DNA from: Desulfovibrionaceae bacterium UBA6814
GTDB taxonomy: Bacteria > Desulfobacterota > Desulfovibrionia > Desulfovibrionales > Desulfovibrionaceae
DNA: 12,847 nucleotides
Direction of reading: 5' to 3'
Assembly: GCA_002452635.1 (NCBI GenBank)
Contig: DKEU01000109.1
Coordinates: forward strand, 7,021 to 19,867
Shown: one piece after another, positions 1-5,771 of the stretch
Position numbering within the stretch: the first letter of the stretch is position 1
How the letters are laid out: each line of letters opens with the position of its first letter
Made by a program: the position numbers and the translations under genes
Notes under the pieces: model-generated
What the model saw: only the letters and a program-made list of their open reading frames with translations
What the model was told of the DNA's origin: nothing
Database searches by the model: none

Positions 1-405
1 TCCATGAGCACGGACAGCATGTTCGTGCACAAGATGTGGGTGGACCACGAGCTGTCCAAGATGATCACGGCGGGGACCGTGCCCTTTCCGATGCTCTCAG
101 ACGGCGGGGGCAAGGTGGGCCAGGTCTACGGGGTGTACGACGAGGACGCGGGCGTGGACGTGCGCGGCCGGTTCCTCATCGATCCCGACGGGGTGGTGCA
201 GGGCTTCGAGGTCCTGACCCCGCCGGTGGGCCGCAACGTGGGCGAGACCCTGCGCCAGATCCAGGCGTTCCAGCTGGTGCGCAAGAGCAAGGGCAAGCAG
301 GCCACGCCCTCGGGCTGGCGGCCGGGCAAGCCGGTGCTCAAGCCCGGTCCGGCCCTGGTGGGCATGGTCTGGAAGGGTTGGAAGGTCAAGGACGCCTTCG
401 ACTAG
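1..405 (+). CDS. Peroxiredoxin (AhpC/TSA family), C-terminal part; 5' end outside window
   Basis: The reading frame is open from base 1 and ends at a TAG at 403-405. The first visible residues, SMSTDSMFVHKMW, match the internal STDS-x-x-x-H-x-x-W segment of AhpC-type peroxiredoxins, so the ATG at 4 is internal and the N-terminus with the peroxidatic Cys lies upstream. Further family marks are PFPMLSD, a YGVYDEDAG stretch, RGRFLIDPDG and a GRNVGETLRQIQAFQ helix. These enzymes reduce peroxides in the cytoplasm with thiol reductants. No cysteine occurs in the visible 134 residues. The C-terminal spot where AhpC usually carries its resolving Cys reads QATPSGWRPG, so this looks like a protein without the classical resolving Cys. 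It is convergent with the cytochrome operon and shares a terminator with it. The family call is firm; the reductant is unknown. Confidence 0.87.
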   Translation, partial: SMSTDSMFVHKMWVDHELSKMITAGTVPFPMLSDGGGKVGQVYGVYDEDAGVDVRGRFLIDPDGVVQGFEVLTPPVGRNVGETLRQIQAFQLVRKSKGKQATPSGWRPGKPVLKPGPALVGMVWKGWKVKDAFD

Positions 406-422
406 GCCGTTCCCTGCAGATG

Positions 423-466
423 AAAAAGACGCGGCCCCCGCCTTCCGGCGGGGGCCGCTCGTTTCA
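423..466. terminator. Bidirectional intrinsic terminator between convergent genes
   Basis: A perfect 12-bp stem (431-442 pairs with 447-458) closes a TTCC loop. On the - strand the hairpin is followed by GTCTTTTTC, a good U-run for the cytochrome operon. On the + strand it is followed by the weaker TCGTTTC, for the peroxiredoxin gene. It lies 25 bp after the peroxiredoxin stop and 25 bp after the cytochrome b stop on the other strand, which fits a shared terminator. Confidence 0.9.
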
Positions 467-483
467 TCCGCCCAGGCCAGGGG

Positions 484-1125
484 CTAGGCGCTCTTCTTTT
501 CCCAGTCCTGCACCGCTTCGGGGTGCTCCACCTCTTCCCAGCCGGTGATCATGCCCTTGATGTGGGCCCAGGGCGTGTGGCCGGTGGTGGTCATGTAGAC
601 GTGGACGATGACGAACACCAGGAGCGCGAACCCGCCCAGGGTGTGCAGCACCGCCACGGTCTGCAGCGTCCAGGTCCCGATGCCCATCTCGGGCCAGGCG
701 TTGTAGTAGTAGTAGAGCAGGCCGGTGGCCATCTGCAGGGGGAGCAGCAGCGCGGCCAGGGACAGGTAGGTGAGGCGCTGCAGCGGGTTGTGCTTGGCGC
801 GCACGCTCTTGGGCACCGGATGCGGCTCGCCGCGGAAGATGCCCACCGCGTAGTAGCGGATCACCTCGGCCACCTTGCGGGTGGTGGGGGTGTACTGCTT
901 CCACTCCCCGGTGATGATGAGCCAGAAGATGGCGAAGGCGCTGCCGATGACCCAGGTCCAGGCGCACCAGTTGTGGATGGTGTAGGCCCGCTCGAACCCG
1001 AACAGGGCGTACGTGCCGTGGGCCTCGAACCCGGTGAGCAGCAGCATGGCGATGAGGCCGCCCTGCAGCCAGTGCCACAGCCGCTCGAACCGGGAGTACA
1101 GGTAGAGCTTTTCCTTGCCGGTCAT
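484..1125 (-). CDS. Membrane cytochrome b (cytochrome b561/Ni-Fe hydrogenase b-type family), partner of the octaheme cytochrome
   Basis: A 213-residue integral membrane protein with four hydrophobic segments (about residues 20-35, 52-72, 117-138 and 155-178). Histidines are placed as heme b ligand candidates (H18, H51, H161, H175). The FERLWHW opening and the KHNPLQRLTY segment before helix 3 are typical of the di-heme b subunits of formate dehydrogenases, hydrogenases and thiosulfate reductases. The likely role is quinol oxidation or reduction in the cytoplasmic membrane, passing electrons to or from the periplasmic octaheme protein encoded just upstream. I chose the second ATG (1125): the AGGAGG at 1133-1138 is 7 nt from it, but only 1 nt from the first ATG at 1131, which overlaps the stop of the preceding gene as ATGA. 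It is the last gene of the operon. The family is confident; the direction of electron flow is inferred. Confidence 0.88.
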   Translation of the reverse strand: MTGKEKLYLYSRFERLWHWLQGGLIAMLLLTGFEAHGTYALFGFERAYTIHNWCAWTWVIGSAFAIFWLIITGEWKQYTPTTRKVAEVIRYYAVGIFRGEPHPVPKSVRAKHNPLQRLTYLSLAALLLPLQMATGLLYYYYNAWPEMGIGTWTLQTVAVLHTLGGFALLVFVIVHVYMTTTGHTPWAHIKGMITGWEEVEHPEAVQDWEKKSA

Positions 1126-1127
1126 GG

Positions 1128-2729
1128 TCATCCCTCCTTGCGGCGGCCGCCGGAGACCAGCCGCATCAGGCCATGGATCAGCACGCCGATGAGGGCCAGG
1201 GCCGCGCCGCCCCAGCCGGCGAAGTCCACCACGGACGCATGGTCGCGGCCGGGCATGTAGAACCCGCCGAGCTTGGCCAGCCGGCCCTCGCGCGCGTGGC
1301 AGGCCCCGCACTTGAGCGCCTTTTCCTTGGGCGCCACCATGTGGGTGGTCTGGAAGTACCAGATGGTGTCCGCGAACCCGTACTTGCCGCTGTAGGGCAG
1401 TCCCGAGGCCTCCTGGCCCGCGGCGATGGCCTTGTCCCAGTCGTAGGTCTTCCAGTAGGCCGCGTCGTCCTTGCCGAACAGGTGCGGGATCACCATGGTC
1501 TTGAGCTCGGTGTCGTAGGGCGTCTTGCCGGTGTGCACCTTGAACGGGTAGATGCGCGAGTTCTTGTCGTCCCTGGACCCGTACACCAGGTTCAGCTCCA
1601 CGGGCTTGGACGGGTCGATCTTGTCGGTGGCCAGCACGTTGCCCATGGACCCGTTGAACCACAGGTACTCGGGCTGCACGTTCTTCTTCCACACGAAGTC
1701 GCCCTTCATGGTGTCGTAGCTGTCCTTGCCGTAGGGGCCCTCGATGGTGAAGGGCTTGCCGTCCTTCTTCTTGCCCGCGGTGGACCAGTCCCAGGACATC
1801 TTGGTGGGCTTCTCCCGGGCGAATTCCGGGATGTGGCAGGTCTGGCAGGCCACCTTGTCCGTGTGGTCGTTGGCCTTGTGCCCGTTCTTGTGCGGGGTGG
1901 CCGAGTGGCAGGACTCGCAGGTGATCTTGTGCATCTGGTCGTCCTGCAACAGGCTCATGCGGGTGTTGGAGGCCGGGGTCTTGTAGCAGCGGCCCGAGAT
2001 CTTGTGCGCCTCGGTGGTGTGGCAGCGCACGCAGGTGAAGTTGGCGCCGTCCTGGGCCATGTGCACGTCCAGGTCCTTGGACGGCTTGAGCAGGGAGGTG
2101 TCCAGGTCGCCGTGCTTCACGCCGTCGCCGCCGCCGCCGGTGAAGTGGCAGGCCCCGCAGTTGGCCCGGCCGGGCCGGCGCACCTTCTGGGCGATGTTGT
2201 TCAGGTCGGGCGGCAGCCATTCCTTGCCCCCGAACTGGGTGGGCTGCATCACGGGATAACCCGCGCCCGGCGGGAACTTCTTGTAGCTCCCGGTGGAGTC
2301 GTGGCAGACCAGGCAGTCCACCTTCTCCTCGCTGGTGAAGTCGAAGGTGCCGTCCTTCCACCCGTAGCCCGCGTGGCAGGAGGTGCAGCGCGGCTCGTTG
2401 GACTTCACGGCCACGCAGAAGTTGTTCACCACCAGTCCGCCCTTGCCCAGGCCCGAGCCCTCGGGGGCCATGGGGCACAGCCAGGTCCAGTGGATGGTCT
2501 TGTGCACCTGCAAGGCCGCCTGGTTGTGGCAGGACAGGCAGGCCTTGGTGACCTCCTCCGGGCTGGCGAAGGGCTTTTTCAGCGCCTCGTGCATGGAATG
2601 GTCGGTGGTGATCCAGCGCGGGGCGCGTTGCGGAACCTGGGCCCGGGCCGGGGGGGCCAGGGCCAGGAACAGCGCCGCCGCGCAGGCCATGGCCGCTACC
2701 GCTCGCCGTACGCCACGAGTGGTGTTCAT
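1128..2729 (-). CDS. otr: Octaheme c-type cytochrome, tetrathionate reductase (Otr) family
   Basis: A 533-residue exported multiheme protein. Residues 1-30 are a Sec signal peptide ending ARA|Q. There are eight CXXCH heme motifs at C64, C115, C139, C191, C233, C271, C295 and C474, with a long heme-free stretch between the seventh and eighth. A C-terminal hydrophobic helix (about 503-525) followed by SGGRRKEG should anchor it in the membrane. The heme spacing and the CLVCHDSTGSYKK segment fit the octaheme family named after the Shewanella tetrathionate reductase. That enzyme also reduces nitrite and hydroxylamine in vitro and has a Lys-ligated heme; K150 or K151 here may be that ligand (inference). 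The start at 2729 has AGGAGG at 2736-2741, 6 nt away; the frame is open further upstream, but without a signal-peptide start. The stop overlaps the cytochrome b ATG. The physiological substrate cannot be read from sequence. Confidence 0.92.
   Translation of the reverse strand: MNTTRGVRRAVAAMACAAALFLALAPPARAQVPQRAPRWITTDHSMHEALKKPFASPEEVTKACLSCHNQAALQVHKTIHWTWLCPMAPEGSGLGKGGLVVNNFCVAVKSNEPRCTSCHAGYGWKDGTFDFTSEEKVDCLVCHDSTGSYKKFPPGAGYPVMQPTQFGGKEWLPPDLNNIAQKVRRPGRANCGACHFTGGGGDGVKHGDLDTSLLKPSKDLDVHMAQDGANFTCVRCHTTEAHKISGRCYKTPASNTRMSLLQDDQMHKITCESCHSATPHKNGHKANDHTDKVACQTCHIPEFAREKPTKMSWDWSTAGKKKDGKPFTIEGPYGKDSYDTMKGDFVWKKNVQPEYLWFNGSMGNVLATDKIDPSKPVELNLVYGSRDDKNSRIYPFKVHTGKTPYDTELKTMVIPHLFGKDDAAYWKTYDWDKAIAAGQEASGLPYSGKYGFADTIWYFQTTHMVAPKEKALKCGACHAREGRLAKLGGFYMPGRDHASVVDFAGWGGAALALIGVLIHGLMRLVSGGRRKEG
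1133..1138 (-). promoter_or_regulatory. Ribosome binding site that decides the cytochrome b start
   Basis: A perfect AGGAGG on the - strand lies inside the last codons of the octaheme cytochrome gene. Its spacing is 7 nt to the ATG at 1125 and 1 nt to the ATG at 1131. It therefore favours a protein beginning MTGKEK over MTMTGKEK and points to translational coupling with the upstream gene. Confidence 0.75.
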
Positions 2730-2937
2730 AGCGGTCCTCCTGAGTGGACTGCATTGCAGGTTGAAGCCCAGAACCCGCGCAGCGCCGCAGCCGGGACGCA
2801 TCGCGCCCCCGCGGACCCCTGCCGGGCATATCCCAAAAGATTTATAGGCATACAGCGCCTTAGCACGACTTTCCTGGTGCGTCCACCCGGATTCCGGAAA
2901 AAGGGGGTTGCGTGTCCTGGCCGGGTTTGTGGATGCG

Positions 2938-2943
2938 AGAATA
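2938..2943 (-). promoter_or_regulatory. Candidate -10 element of the octaheme cytochrome operon
   Basis: TATTCT on the - strand matches 4 of 6 bases of TATAAT. A transcription start near 2931 would place the centre of the FNR-type box (2972.5) at about -41.5, the class II activator position at which the factor replaces the -35 contact. This is inferred from geometry alone. Confidence 0.5.
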
Positions 2944-2965
2944 GCCCGGGCCCAGTCTCGGTGCA

Positions 2966-2979
2966 TTGATGTTGATCAA
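2966..2979. promoter_or_regulatory. FNR-type operator upstream of the octaheme cytochrome operon
   Basis: TTGATgttgATCAA is a perfect match to the TTGAT-N4-ATCAA consensus bound by FNR-like proteins. It shares the wider frame GCATTGATG-N3-ATCAAC with the second box at 4987-5000. An overlapping perfect 14-bp palindrome, ATGTTGATCAACAT (2969-2982), is also present. The likely binder is the Crp/Fnr protein encoded at 5015-5698. Confidence 0.75.
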
Positions 2980-3003
2980 CATTGTCGCTTTTTTTTCACA
3001 CCC

Positions 3004-3064
3004 ATTCCGGCGGGTATGGCGGCCGGCGTCCGGGCTGGTTCCCGTTTGGGCAACCTGCCGGAAT
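3004..3064. repeat. Spaced 12-bp inverted repeat downstream of the small cytochrome b gene
   Basis: ATTCCGGCGGGT (3004-3015) and ACCTGCCGGAAT (3053-3064) pair at 11 of 12 positions across a 37-nt GC-rich spacer, ending at the stop codon of the upstream gene. No U-run follows on the - strand, so it is not a classical terminator. It may shield the 3' end of the upstream transcript. Confidence 0.45.
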
Positions 3065-3555
3065 CATGTGGTGTTTTTGGACCCTGCCCGGTTCCGGCAG
3101 CAGGGCTCCGCAGCCTGGGCCCGCCGCAGCCGGGCCAGGACCAGGGCGGTGAGCCCCAGGAGCAGGACCAGGCCCAGGTGGGCCCAGTCCGCCGCCAGGG
3201 TGGGGCCCGGTCCCAGGGACCAGCCCGGCAGGTTCTTCACCACCCGGGCCAGGCCGGTGGCCACGATGCCCGCCCACAGGGCGGCCGTGAGCCAGCGGCC
3301 CGCGGACAGGCGGCGCCGCGCCGCCAGGCGCAGGAGCGCGGCCCGGAACAGCAGGAAGAGCGCCACCGCGGCCGCGGCGTAGTGCAGCAGGTGCGTGAAG
3401 TAGAAGTCCGCGGTCCAGCCCAGGCCGGGCAGGTCCGCCACGCCGTAGCGCTTGAAGATGGGCATCTGGGCCAGGCCGGACACGGCCAGCACGGCCACCG
3501 CCAGGCCGAACAGCCGGCGCGCCGCTCGGGAGGGGCAGGAGGGCCTAGGCGTCAT
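3064..3555 (-). CDS. Small four-helix membrane protein, probable cytochrome b subunit
   Basis: 163 residues with hydrophobic segments at about 15-30, 55-72, 88-106 and 123-142. H55 and H58 at the start of helix 2 (YFTHLLHY) and H126 at the start of helix 4 (WAHLGL) are candidate heme ligands. The gene starts 11 nt inside the end of the Fe-S protein gene, and AGGAGG is 6 nt before the ATG, so the two are probably translated together. Small b-type membrane subunits commonly pair with periplasmic FdnH/HybA-type Fe-S proteins to connect them to the quinone pool. That pairing is the main argument for the function, since sequence similarity to any one cytochrome b family is weak by eye. The tail after residue 145 carries a Cys pair (PCCRNR) and is hydrophilic. 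Confidence 0.72.
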   Translation of the reverse strand: MTPRPSCPSRAARRLFGLAVAVLAVSGLAQMPIFKRYGVADLPGLGWTADFYFTHLLHYAAAAVALFLLFRAALLRLAARRRLSAGRWLTAALWAGIVATGLARVVKNLPGWSLGPGPTLAADWAHLGLVLLLGLTALVLARLRRAQAAEPCCRNRAGSKNTT

Positions 3556-4561
3556 GGCCGTCCTCCTTGGCAGGGGCCTCGCGCTTGGCGGCGCGGGCGT
3601 CGGCCTGGCCGGTCCAGGCGCGCCAGGCCTGGCGCGCGCCGGCCAGCAGCCCGGCCACCGGGGCCAGGAACACCGCCGCGGCCAGGGTGTTGGAGTCGGC
3701 CATGCTGTCCCCCACCCGGGCCAGGCCGGGCCGGCCCGGGGCCGGGGGAGCGGCCGCGGCCAGGGTCTCGAAGGGCACGGGCGAGACGTAGATGGTGTTG
3801 GTGCCGCCGTTCTCGTCCAGGCCGTAGATAAAGCCGGGCATGGCCGCGGCCAGCTCCCTGGCCTTGGCGATCATCTCCTCGCGCGGGCCGATGCTCTGGA
3901 CCCCGAAGGGGCAGGCCTCGATGCAGGCGGGCAGCTCGCCCCGGGCGCGGCGCGGGGCGCAGCGGTCGCACTTGTACATGACCCCGTTGCCCGCCAGGGA
4001 GGGCAAAAGGTCCAGGTACAGGCCCACCCCGGTCTGGCGCTGCGGGATGTGCCAGGGGCAGACCGTGCGGCACTTGGCCCCGCCCAGGCACAGCTCGGCG
4101 GATATCTCGACCGCGCCGTCGTCCTCCTTGGCGCAGGCCCCCCAGGGGCAGAGGTTGGCGCAGGGCGGGTTTTCGCAGTGCATGCAGCGCCGCGGCATGT
4201 GCAGCTCCACGGCGCGGCCCTCGTGCTCCACTGCGAAGTGCTGCACAAAGAGCCAGTTGTAGGGGGTCAGGCGGTCGTCCACCCCGCGCTTGTCCGACCA
4301 GTCCTCGGGCTTGGCCCGGTTCGTGGGGACCATGGGCGGGAAGGGTTTCAGCGGCTCGGGAAAGCGGTTGGCGTTGGCCTCGCGGCAGGCCTCCACGCAG
4401 GCCCCGCAGCCCACGCACTGGGACAGGTCGAACAGGGTGGCCTGGTCGCCGCCGGGGGAGGATGCGGCAATGGGCGCGGCCTGCACTGCAGATGCGGGTA
4501 CAGTGCAGGCCGCGCCGGCCCCGGCCAGGCCCAGGGCCTTCAGGAAGTCGCGTCGGTTCAT
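3545..4561 (-). CDS. Tat-exported polyferredoxin-like Fe-S electron transfer protein (HybA/FdnH type)
   Basis: 338 residues. The N-terminus MNRRDFLKALGLAGAGAA is a Tat signal (RRDFLK). Cysteine groups typical of the DMSO-reductase-family Fe-S subunits follow: C49-C52-C55-C59, C126-C129-C134-C138, C143 with C158-C164-C168, and C198-C201-C213-C217, each major group ending in CPWG/CPWH/CPFG-like turns. The third group is odd: the canonical CIGC reads CLGG, so its second Cys is Gly161, and C143 may compensate. A hydrophobic helix at about 291-309 followed by a charged tail resembles the C-terminal anchor of FdnH and HybA. It probably carries electrons on the periplasmic side between a redox enzyme and the membrane cytochrome b encoded next. 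No catalytic molybdenum or hydrogenase subunit is present in the window. GGAG lies 5 nt before the ATG. Confidence 0.88.
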   Translation of the reverse strand: MNRRDFLKALGLAGAGAACTVPASAVQAAPIAASSPGGDQATLFDLSQCVGCGACVEACREANANRFPEPLKPFPPMVPTNRAKPEDWSDKRGVDDRLTPYNWLFVQHFAVEHEGRAVELHMPRRCMHCENPPCANLCPWGACAKEDDGAVEISAELCLGGAKCRTVCPWHIPQRQTGVGLYLDLLPSLAGNGVMYKCDRCAPRRARGELPACIEACPFGVQSIGPREEMIAKARELAAAMPGFIYGLDENGGTNTIYVSPVPFETLAAAAPPAPGRPGLARVGDSMADSNTLAAAVFLAPVAGLLAGARQAWRAWTGQADARAAKREAPAKEDGHDA

Positions 4562-4582
4562 GAGGTCTCCGAATTGCGCGGG

Positions 4583-4858
4583 TCAGCAGCCCGCGCCGTA
4601 GTTCTCCGAGCGCAGGGTCAGGCCGTCCTCCGCGGCCTCGATCCAGATGTCGCCCACCTCGGCCGAGAGGTGGGGGTCCACCATGAGGCGCAGGGGGCCG
4701 GCGTCGAGTACCTCGTCCTGCGGGTCCGGTTCGTCCAGAACCAGGGAGAGTCGCGGCCCGTGTCAGCCCGGGCTGGCCACCACCCGGATGCCGAAGGTCC
4801 GGTCCGCGCCCAGGTAGTCGGCCATGCGGGCCCTGGCCTCGTCGCTCACGTGGATCAT
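4583..4858 (-). CDS. HesB-like selenoprotein (in-frame UGA read as selenocysteine)
   Basis: A 91-residue IscA/HesB-type small protein. The ATG at 4858 follows AGGAG by 6 nt. Codon 32 (4763-4765) is TGA; reading it as selenocysteine gives SPGUHGPRLSLVLDEP, and the frame continues without interruption to a TGA at 4583-4585. This segment fits the family known as HesB-related selenoproteins, described from Desulfovibrio and Geobacter, in which Sec replaces the first conserved Cys of A-type Fe-S carriers. The end is NYGAGC, so only one Cys of the usual C-terminal CGC pair is present. A SECIS-like hairpin lies just after the UGA. It is the first gene of an operon with the Fe-S protein, 21 nt upstream, which suggests a role in supplying or repairing Fe-S clusters. 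An automatic caller would miss or truncate it. Confidence 0.88.
4726..4744 (-). promoter_or_regulatory. Candidate bacterial SECIS element
   Basis: On the - strand, CTGGTTC (nt 22-28 counted from the U of the UGA) pairs with GAACCGG (nt 34-40) around a UGGAC loop; one pair is G-U. A stem close behind the UGA with a G among the first two loop bases is what is expected for bacterial SECIS elements read by SelB. This was folded by eye, so pairing beyond the 7-bp stem is not established. Confidence 0.65.
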
Positions 4859-4958
4859 GGGGGGCTCCTCTTGGTGTCCGCCGCATCCCGTGCTATTGCC
4901 AGGGAAAACCGCCCGGGGCCGGAAGTCCGGGGCGCGGAGTGCGGCCGGTCACGCCCTC

Positions 4959-4964
4959 TTCATA
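4959..4964 (-). promoter_or_regulatory. Candidate -10 element of the selenoprotein operon
   Basis: TATGAA on the - strand matches 4 of 6 bases of TATAAT. A start near 4952 places the FNR-type box centre (4993.5) at about -41.5. The distance from box centre to -10 end is 34.5 bp, identical to that in front of the octaheme cytochrome operon. The leader would be about 94 nt. Confidence 0.5.
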
Positions 4965-4980
4965 CCTATGGGGGGCATCA

Positions 4981-5006
4981 CCGGCATTGATGGACATCAA
5001 CGCCGG
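4981..5006. promoter_or_regulatory. FNR-type operator inside a 26-bp inverted repeat, between divergent genes
   Basis: TTGATggacATCAA at 4987-5000 is a perfect FNR-type box. The flanks CCGGC (4981-4985) and GCCGG (5002-5006) extend the symmetry to 26 bp with one mismatched pair. It sits at an activating distance for the selenoprotein operon on the - strand. Its right edge touches the GGAG ribosome binding site (5005-5008) of the Crp/Fnr gene, so occupancy could also block that gene. Confidence 0.75.
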
Positions 5007-5014
5007 AGAAAAAA

Positions 5015-5698
5015 ATGCCCCCAGGCGAAGTCTCCCTCACCCTGCACACCCTGCCCCTGTTCAAGGGCCTGCCCGAGAAGCAGCTGAGGCTCCTGGAGCA
5101 GAGCGCCGTCATCCGGAACTACCGGGCCGGGGAGATGATCCTGGACGAGCGCAAGGAGGCCGGGGGCATGTACGTGCTGCTCGCGGGCCGGGCCAAGCTG
5201 TTCAAGCTGTCCAAGGACGGCAGGGAGCAGATTCTCTACTTCTTCGGCCCGGGCGAGCCCTTCTGCCTGTGCACCATGTTCGACCGGAGGCGCGCCCCGG
5301 CCAACGCCTCGGCCGTGGAGCCCTGCCGCGTGCTGGTGCTGTCCGGCAAGATCTTCGACGAGATGGCCCAGCGGGAGCCGCGCATCCTGTTCAACGTCCT
5401 GCTGGTGGTGTCGCGGCGGCTGAAGGAGGCCATGGAGCTGGTGGAGTCCCTGTCCTTCCGGGAGATACCCGGCCGGGTGGCCATGTACCTCACCCACGCC
5501 GAGCACGGCGGCCCCAAGGTGGCCACGGTCAAGCTCCCCATGACCCACCGCGAGCTGGCCAAGCTGGTCGGAGCCACCCCCGAGGCGCTCTCAAGGGCCT
5601 TCCGCCGCATGGCCGAAGACGGCCTGGTGCAGGTCAAGGGCCGCAGCGTGAAGATTCTGGACCGGGAGAGGCTGGAGGCGCTGGCCGAGGGGGAGTGA
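5015..5698 (+). CDS. Crp/Fnr-family transcriptional regulator
   Basis: 227 residues. An N-terminal cyclic-nucleotide-binding-type beta barrel covers about 12-115 (LPLFKGLPEKQL, RAGEMILDE, GMYVLLAGRAKLFK). A long dimer helix follows at about 118-145, then a C-terminal winged helix at about 150-215. The recognition helix TPEALSRAF carries E190-x-x-S193-R194, the pattern by which FNR reads TTGAT half-sites, and this fits the two perfect TTGAT-N4-ATCAA boxes in the window. The N-terminal Cys cluster of oxygen-sensing FNR is absent; the only cysteines are C84, C86 and C104. The signal may therefore be another ligand, such as heme-bound NO as in HcpR-type relatives (speculation). GGAG at 5005-5008 lies 6 nt before the ATG. 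It is divergent from the selenoprotein operon, which it probably controls. Confidence 0.9.
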   Translation: MPPGEVSLTLHTLPLFKGLPEKQLRLLEQSAVIRNYRAGEMILDERKEAGGMYVLLAGRAKLFKLSKDGREQILYFFGPGEPFCLCTMFDRRRAPANASAVEPCRVLVLSGKIFDEMAQREPRILFNVLLVVSRRLKEAMELVESLSFREIPGRVAMYLTHAEHGGPKVATVKLPMTHRELAKLVGATPEALSRAFRRMAEDGLVQVKGRSVKILDRERLEALAEGE

Positions 5699-5771
5699 GA
5701 GGCCCTATGGTTGATGTAGTCTAAGTTGGCTGTCGAAATGTTTCATATAACAATTTGGCAGCATGAAATAA

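Larger units (their letters stand above)
2730..3063 (-). other. 334-bp intergenic control region of the octaheme cytochrome operon
   Basis: No coding sequence is credible here on either strand. It holds an FNR-type box (2966-2979), a candidate -10 (2938-2943) and, if that promoter is used, a 5' untranslated leader of about 200 nt. Its distal part contains the 3' flank of the upstream cytochrome b gene with an inverted repeat (3004-3064). A TATAAA on the - strand at 2841-2846 has no recognisable -35. Confidence 0.6.

Noticed and set aside
1129..1131. Upstream ATG as start of cytochrome b
   Set aside because: It is only 1 nt from the AGGAGG; the next ATG at 1125 has the correct spacing.
484..2829. 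A 781-codon open frame on the - strand running through both cytochrome genes
   Set aside because: Only its last 213 codons look like protein (the cytochrome b). The rest is a GC-rich shadow of the octaheme cytochrome gene, which has eight CXXCH motifs in the other frame.
2841..2846. TATAAA on the - strand as the main promoter of the octaheme cytochrome operon
   Set aside because: No -35 at a proper distance, and it has no relation to the FNR box; kept only as a remote alternative.
4559..4585. A genuine read-through fusion of the selenoprotein with the Fe-S protein
   Set aside because: The Fe-S protein begins with a Tat signal that must be N-terminal, and it has its own ribosome binding site; the shared frame is probably chance.
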